In this document: positions 58,901 to 64,000 of the stretch, piece by piece
How positions within the stretch are numbered: the first letter of the stretch is position 1
How the letters are laid out: each line of letters opens with the position of its first letter
NCBI RefSeq assembly: GCF_009017415.1
Contig: NC_092408.1
Coordinates: forward strand, 2,976,001 to 3,040,000
Reading direction: 5' to 3'
Origin: Aspergillus flavus
Lineage: Eukaryota; Ascomycota; Eurotiomycetes; Eurotiales; Aspergillaceae
Length of the DNA: 64,000 nucleotides
The notes under the pieces: model-generated
The model's input: only the letters and a program-made list of their open reading frames with translations
Told to the model about the DNA's origin: nothing
Database searches by the model: none
Translations under genes and position numbers: made by a program

Positions 58901-59332
58901 CTCCGAGACTAGGTATGTACATCTCCTTAGCTCAGCTTGGTAAAAGGTATTGTATGAAAACTACAGGAAACCTAATCAATGAGGAGAAGCGATTGCCCTT
59001 TCCCACAGACAAGTGCTATGACATGAGCCTCCCGAGTCAAAGACTGGTAACAAAGAGCTAACGGCCTATCCTCCAGCCTCCATAAGAAAACGGTTACAGA
59101 CAAAGGCCAAAGGAATAAAAGCCAAAAGTTTCCAAGGATGTAAACTCACGGCTGACTACACGCAAAAACCATTTTAGGGAAAAGAGAAGAGGAAAAAAAA
59201 TAAGAAGAGAAAAAAAAAAGCGGGGGGACATAGACAGAAAATTAAGAAAAATACCCCATACAGTGTTCAAATATACACCTACGTTCTTGTGACAGACATC
59301 ATCCTACCATTCATCCCAAGAAGATATCCGAT

Positions 59333-62286
59333 TTAGTCTGTACTTTCCGATCCGGAACTGGCATCCATATCCTCTGGATCGGGCATGACGACGCTGTTGA
59401 GGTACGTAACCTATCAAGTGATGACATTTCCTGTCAGTAAAAGTATCACATAAAAAGACTCTCCAAGTGAACCCTGCCATCTCCAGCACAACTGGCTAGA
59501 TGGTGGGTATCATTGTGTCCGAGGCTACACCGCTGAAGTGGCTGGAGAGGCGAAGAGGGGAACGGGGCGAAAGGGCCCGTATTTGATACCGGTGCTAGGA
59601 TCCAATGGATGCAGATGCGGGCAAGCAAAGAGGGAAAGCCAAACGACGGCTACACGACAGGGGCGTTGGGATGGATTGGCTTACGAAAGGTTCCATGATA
59701 CCAATGAGAGCTGCAATTTTGTCCTGTGCGTTGGGACTCATAAGCTCTTCATCGGCTAGAGGCCTGCCGATGGTGAAACTGCGCAAGCGGAGCAGTCGAA
59801 TGTTTTCATTGTCCAAGCCGTAGCCCTGGGTAAGGAAAATATATTGTTAGCATTGTAATTGGACGACACCGACGACCCGCCGGGTTAAAGCTGATGGTGA
59901 ACCATGGAAACGGATGAGACGGTGTAGAAAAGTTTTCGAGACCAAAACACGCTGTGGGACGCCAGAGGAATTTCCGTGCCAGAACGAAGAACAGTAATGA
60001 CATTGAACCCAAAAAGCAAACAGGAAAGGCCCCAGGGGCTTGTGTGGGAAAAGGGTGCGACCCAGACGGGTAGACCAGTCGGGATCGCCCGTCCGCGCTT
60101 GCAGCGCTTGCACCCATCAACACTGGTCTCTAGTCTTGCTATCACGGGAGGCTGTTGACGCCCACAGGGCAACGAGTCTTTTAGAGAATGGTCACTGAAG
60201 CAGATCATCCTGCCGAGAGCTTTCTCTCTCGGTTTATGATGCTGAAGACACTGGTAGTGTGTTGGCGAGCAATTCTAATCGAAATCCCACGTCCATGGCG
60301 ACCGCCAGCGTTTCGCAGAAGTTGCAGCCTGGGCACCTCACTCATCAACCCATGTGCCGAATTGACGTGTTTAGCTCTGTTTATGTTCAGGGATAGGACT
60401 TCTGCTGGAGATCCGCGTCCTTTGAGATGAAAACTAACGAGCAGCAAATGCCTTTTTCGGTGACGAGACGCGACCGAGTCGCTTTCAAACCTCGAGAATG
60501 GGCATATGTGTCTCATCAACAAACTAATTTGATGCAACCAGACCGGCATAGGTGATAGAATAGTAACAATAGGGTCACAAGATCCTTAGAGCTGTGGAGC
60601 AATGTTTGAGAAACAAAGAGATGCCTACCTTGGGTTTGGTCTTGAGCGCGCTTTCTTGATTTTGGTTGACAAAAGCCTCGACAGCCTTCTCTTCATCAGA
60701 TACCCCATCGAAAAGTTCGCGGCGCATTCCTTCCTCTCCTAAGACTGCCTTCAAGCGATGTGAATTCCTGTCGATATCCTCTCGCATAAGCGCAAGTTTG
60801 TCCGCCTCTGGATGCCAGAGACCTGAACCTAAACCCACCCGAGACGTGTCATTAGCACATACTTTCCCCGCCGATGATTCAGATGGATACAAGATGTCGT
60901 GCGACGTCCCATTGTTCTAGGCTTGAGGCGTTCGGCCCACAATGAAATGTGCTTAACATAGAGGGAGGTACCAATTGTATCATATATGCGGACCCCAGAA
61001 GAAGTTGAGGTACATGCCCTCTAGACCGCGAAACATAATACATATGTGGGGGTTTTTTGGTTCATGGTTTTTTGAATAAATGAGAACATTTGAAATGTTT
61101 TCCTGGTGTCACTCACCGACAAAACAGGACTTAGGTTGACAGTGGACATAATAAGCAGCGTAAGGGCCCTTTTTGCCTGTACGGGACCTATGGAATTGTT
61201 TAATTGACTGCTTTTCATTTAGTATTGGCCTTTCACCTACCAGGCAGCTGAGAAGTGTGTCTGCTCAACCCCGACTGTTAGCCTGCTATACAATCCAGTA
61301 CCCGTAAGGGATGGTCACTAGATATGAAGATGCTCAAAGTTCGAACATACTTTATAAGGAGTAGGGTTTTTGCTGAACCGAATGTCCCTATGTATACGGA
61401 ATACCTGGAGCACCATATATGTTAATGCAGCCATCTCTTTTGTGGAATTCTTCATGCCAGTCTACTACTAGTACTCACCAGGTCCTTAACAGGTAACTCA
61501 GGAATCGTGCTATCCATCTCTGAAATCTTCTCGGTGAGGCTTGCAACAAAACTCTCCCAGTCCTTTTTAGACGCACGGTAGTCCGGATCGTGCGCTATGA
61601 ATTGTGACCATAGTCAGCTGAGATTCAGAGCCCTGATTTCCTCCGCATGGTATATTGTTACCTTTGAGCCAAGCTCTCTCATTGTTCTCTGCCAAGTCCA
61701 CAAGAAAAAGGAAGGTGTTGGGATGCAAGGTATGCTCCTGATAGGGCACAGTACCTGCATCCCTTGCTTTGGGCTTCTTGATGAAGACCTCTTTTCCAGG
61801 TCCAAGGCCGGCTTTGACACCTTCCTTCCACAATTGCTTATCATTCAATGCTTCATTCGTATCACCTTTTGGAACACTGTCCGATTTCTTTCTAGTGCCT
61901 TCTGTGTCTCCCTTATTGCTTCCTAGGCTCTTTCGTGGTCTCCCAGGTTTTTTTCTTGGGTTTTCTGTCGCCTCACTAGCTGTGGGAAATGCGACTGATT
62001 CTGCAACGGAGGATGCGGAGTCGTCGTAGTTGGAGGGGGAATCCTCCGGCGGGGAGCCATTGTTAGAGTCAGTTCCTGAATCATCTGAATATTCTTCCTG
62101 GAAGTATTTGCTTTTCTTTGAGGTGGATCTGACGGGCCTTCCAGTGGTGGTAGTAGTGACGTCGGACTTTTGTCTTTTTGATCCTGTCTTGGAGGCAGTG
62201 GGGAGTCTGTCAGACGCGCGCCTTTTTTGTACTGGCGCTGGTGCTGCCGCCGACACGGGAACGGCCCGAGACGATCGACGAGGCAT
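59333..62286 (-). CDS. DUF2461 (TIGR02453) protein with an AT-hook
   Basis: Eight exons: 62286-61662, 61594-61479, 61404-61351, 61260-61241, 61187-61117, 60828-60629, 59825-59685 and 59410-59333. All phases agree and give 434 residues. The N-terminal 180 residues are basic and Ser-rich, with nuclear-type KRQK/KKSK patches and an AT-hook, KKPGRPRKSL, that suggests minor-groove DNA binding. The DUF2461 domain starts LHPNTFLFLVDLAENNERAWL and continues with HDPDYRASKKDWESFVASL. The blocks VFRIHRDIRFSKNPTPYK, HFSAAWSRTGKKGPYAAYYV, SGLWHPEADKLALMREDID and IRLLRLRSFTIGRPLADEEL follow. The family's molecular role is unknown. One exon has only 20 nt, while introns 5, 6 and 7 are about 288, 803 and 274 nt, very long for this genome. 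The gene is head-to-head with TYW3. Confidence 0.88.
59826..60628 (-). other. 803-nt intron within the DUF2461 gene
   Basis: The donor GTAGGC at 60628 and acceptor TTACCCAG ending at 59826, with a TGCTAAC branch sequence near 59850, join KTKPK to GYGLDNENIRLL without any gap in the family's conserved order. It contains a 115-codon open frame on the minus strand (60205-60549) with no recognisable domain. An inserted element or a small RNA inside the intron is possible but not shown. Confidence 0.6.
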
Positions 62287-62855
62287 GGCAAGAGAAAGGT
62301 TTTCGGTTATTTCTCCGTTTGTGAGGGGAAACGTAAATTGGAGCTGTTCCTCATAGACACAATTAGTTACGCAAGATTGGAGCAAGAAAGATCCGGGAGG
62401 TATAGTATTTAATAAGCTCCCGCGGCAGCTTGTAAGCTTCTTGGCCGAACTATGGGGTCGTTAGTGACTGATAGACTTTCAGACGGTTCGAAAGGGACCG
62501 GGAATGCGACCAGGAGGTTGGTAACTTCTGGGGCGGTTTTCGCGTGGAAAAGCGGGCAATTCTTTGCCTCCCGCGACCACTAAAGTTAGTGCGGTCGTTA
62601 AAACGTCGTCACTCTCGGAATGAAACCATTTCAGGATTTGTCGGGCTAAGAACAAAACACTATATCTTCTGGTGCTTTTCTGGTTCTATCAAGTTTTGTT
62701 TTTGTCTAATCTTCATCTGACCCACCTGTTTCACTCAAAGATATTAGCCGATTGCCTCATTCCTTTTCCAAACAGCAGTGCAGGTTTCCGTATCTTTACC
62801 TTAACCAACCTGTTTTTATCCCTTGCTCAACAACGACTCCACATACAAGCCACTC
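62287..62855. promoter_or_regulatory. bidirectional promoter between the DUF2461 and TYW3 genes
   Basis: The two start codons face away from each other across 569 bp, so both promoters must lie here. Pyrimidine-rich sequence (62670-62830) precedes the TYW3 ATG. I saw no specific factor site that I would call. Confidence 0.5.
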
Positions 62856-64000
62856 ATGAGTGAAGTCGAAGCAAGTGCGATACCCGAGGTCTTTGAATCT
62901 CGCAAGCGTAAAATTCTTGCAGGACTCTCCGTCCCCGATGCAGAGTACACAGACCTCTCGCCCAAAGGGTCTGTCGATGAGGGTATTCGGGACCTCATCC
63001 ATGAAATTAATACTCACCCAGGCTTGGTTACCACTAGTAGCTGCGCGGGGCGTATCAGTGTGTTCCTGGAGGGACGGAAGAAGCAGCCGAAGCCGCACGA
63101 CGAGCAAGGAAGACAGTTTGTAGCCTCGGGGGGTAAAGGTGCTGGAAAATGGCTGTATGTTTCTCACGATCCTTTGCAAGGCTATGGTGCACCATGTGGC
63201 AGTAACAGTTCTGAAAGAGGCGATCATCAAGGGAAGTCGTTGCATGAGTTGTTTGGAATGGTCCCTGGAGATGGCAAACCCCCCGGGCTGAACAAACAAG
63301 GAAAAGCCCCGCGTCTCGTGCGCTTCCATTTCGAGCCTCTGGTACGTTAGTCCAATGCTGCGTTCTTTGTTTCTTCGAAGAAGTTCGTCTGTCCCCGGCA
63401 TTGTTTAGTTTACAACAAAGCTTGCGATTCTTTGTATGCTTGAACATATGTCTCGTTCTTTTATTCCCCTTAAGGTCAAAGCTTAGCCTCGATTGTTGCT
63501 GGCTATATACTACCCGTCTGACGCTGGGATTTGCAAATGGACTGGTTTAAGCACCATTTACTGTACTCGAGTACTGAGAACGCTTTCCACAGATTCTTCA
63601 CATAATGGCAGCAACGCTGCAACATGCTCACCCGGTATTATCTGCCGCTTCAAGCTCTGGTTTCCGCGAAAGCGGGCTACAGAGTTTGCGCTGCTTGGAG
63701 GGCGATGAAGGTCCTAGTCCGATCGTCGCCGTGCGCTCTGCGGGTCTATCCCTGGAATCAGTGATCGGGTATTGTGAAGATAGCGACGCCGACGATGAGA
63801 CAGCAACCGGCGAACCAGGCATCCGCAGCTTGGTAACAGAGGAGTATCTGCAGATGTTGGTTGCAATCTCTAATGAAAGGTTCTCAATCAACACAGAACG
63901 AAAAGAAAGATTCCGGGAGAATTTGCTGGGTTTATGCTCTGCGAATCGAGGACCAAAGACGAACAAGAAGACTAAACCTCCCGGATGGGAGGATGCCCAG
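62856..64000 (+). CDS. TYW3: tRNA wybutosine-synthesising protein 3 (TYW3), 3'-truncated by the window
   Basis: Exon 1 is 62856-63341; exon 2 starts at 63593 after a 251-nt intron (GTACGT to CACAG) and is still open at the window edge. TYW3 is the SAM-dependent N4-methyltransferase step in making wybutosine at position 37 of tRNA-Phe, in the cytosol. The N-terminus has the family helix FESRKRKILAGL. The signature TTSSCAGRISVF follows, then WLYVSHDP and LVRFHFEPL at the exon end. Exon 2 supplies AAASSSGFRESGLQSL, VAVRSAGLSLESVIG and VTEEYLQMLVAISNERF, as in TYW3. At least 298 residues are visible, so it is longer than the human protein at its C-terminus. The ATG at 62856 is the first in frame; the reading frame upstream lacks another ATG. 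The protein's end lies outside the window. Confidence 0.92.

Larger units (their letters stand above)
47318..59332. other. 12-kb region without recognisable protein-coding genes
   Basis: Between the start of the Zn2Cys6 gene and the stop of the DUF2461 gene there are only short, unconserved frames (the longest that is not obviously repeat-derived is about 100-130 codons). The first 1-1.5 kb is probably promoter and long 5' leader of the Zn2Cys6 gene. Simple repeats are frequent: a GTAT-type array, poly(A), AAT and TC tracts, and several T-rich or A-rich runs (49519-49560, 50199-50217, 53928-53940, 56608-56622, 59191-59219). The base composition does not look like heavily RIP-mutated transposon DNA. 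No transposase or reverse transcriptase motifs, tRNA, 5S or snRNA sequence was recognised. Confidence 0.6.

Noticed and set aside
58927..58942. A-box-like TAGCTCAGCTTGG
   Set aside because: No B box downstream within tRNA distance.
47318..59332. RIP-degraded transposon explaining the gene-free interval
   Set aside because: The base composition is not extreme, no long terminal or inverted repeats were noticed, and no transposase or reverse-transcriptase fragments are seen in any frame; a self-alignment would be needed to exclude short elements.
60205..60549. Minus-strand frame inside the long DUF2461 intron
   Set aside because: Not in the conserved reading order of the family and without a recognisable domain; kept only as intron content.

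Overview
This 64-kb window looks like nuclear chromosomal DNA of a filamentous ascomycete, most likely one of the Eurotiales (Aspergillus/Penicillium type). The genes are mostly single, carry short introns with GTANGT-type donors, CTAAC/CTGAC-like branch points and YAG acceptors, and encode typical fungal families: a DHA2 transporter, a PMP20/Asp f 3-type peroxiredoxin, a fungal glucokinase, a Zn2Cys6 factor and a P450. I reconstructed 20 protein-coding genes, including one cut by the right edge. All exon joins were made by hand from splice signals, reading phase and family conservation. I found no tRNA, rRNA, CRISPR array or intact transposon.

Left part (0.3-17 kb), mostly housekeeping: Rab escort protein (MRS6 type, -), a PPIL1-like cyclophilin (-) divergent from signal peptide peptidase (+), exosome subunit Rrp43 (-), an RBR-type ubiquitin ligase (+), a ferric reductase (+), a Naa50-like acetyltransferase (-) and an Sgf11-like SAGA subunit (+).

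Centre-left (17-34 kb): an ASC-1/TRIP4 (Rqt4) homologue (+), a cytochrome P450 (+), an Mpv17/PMP22-family membrane protein (+), a DHA2 drug:H+ antiporter-type transporter (-), glucokinase (-), the MICOS subunit Mic19 (+) and the RNase P/MRP subunit Pop1 (-). The P450, Mpv17 and transporter genes are adjacent, but there is no biosynthetic backbone gene nearby.

Centre-right (34-48 kb): a PMP20 peroxiredoxin (-), a DUF1348/NTF2-like protein (+), a large Gin4/Hsl1-type kinase (+) and a Zn2Cys6 transcription factor (-). The last is followed by about 12 kb (47.3-59.3 kb) with no recognisable coding gene. That interval is rich in homopolymers and microsatellites and holds a cluster of a short recurring motif, TACTCCGTA/TACGGAGTA. 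Right edge (59.3-64 kb): a DUF2461 protein with an AT-hook (-), containing one intron of about 800 nt, is head-to-head with the wybutosine enzyme TYW3 (+, truncated by the window).

No clear new multi-gene system is visible. The observations most worth checking are the large non-coding interval upstream of the Zn2Cys6 gene, the enriched TACTCCGTA motif, the very long DUF2461 intron, and the in-frame introns probably hidden in the Gin4-like open reading frame.
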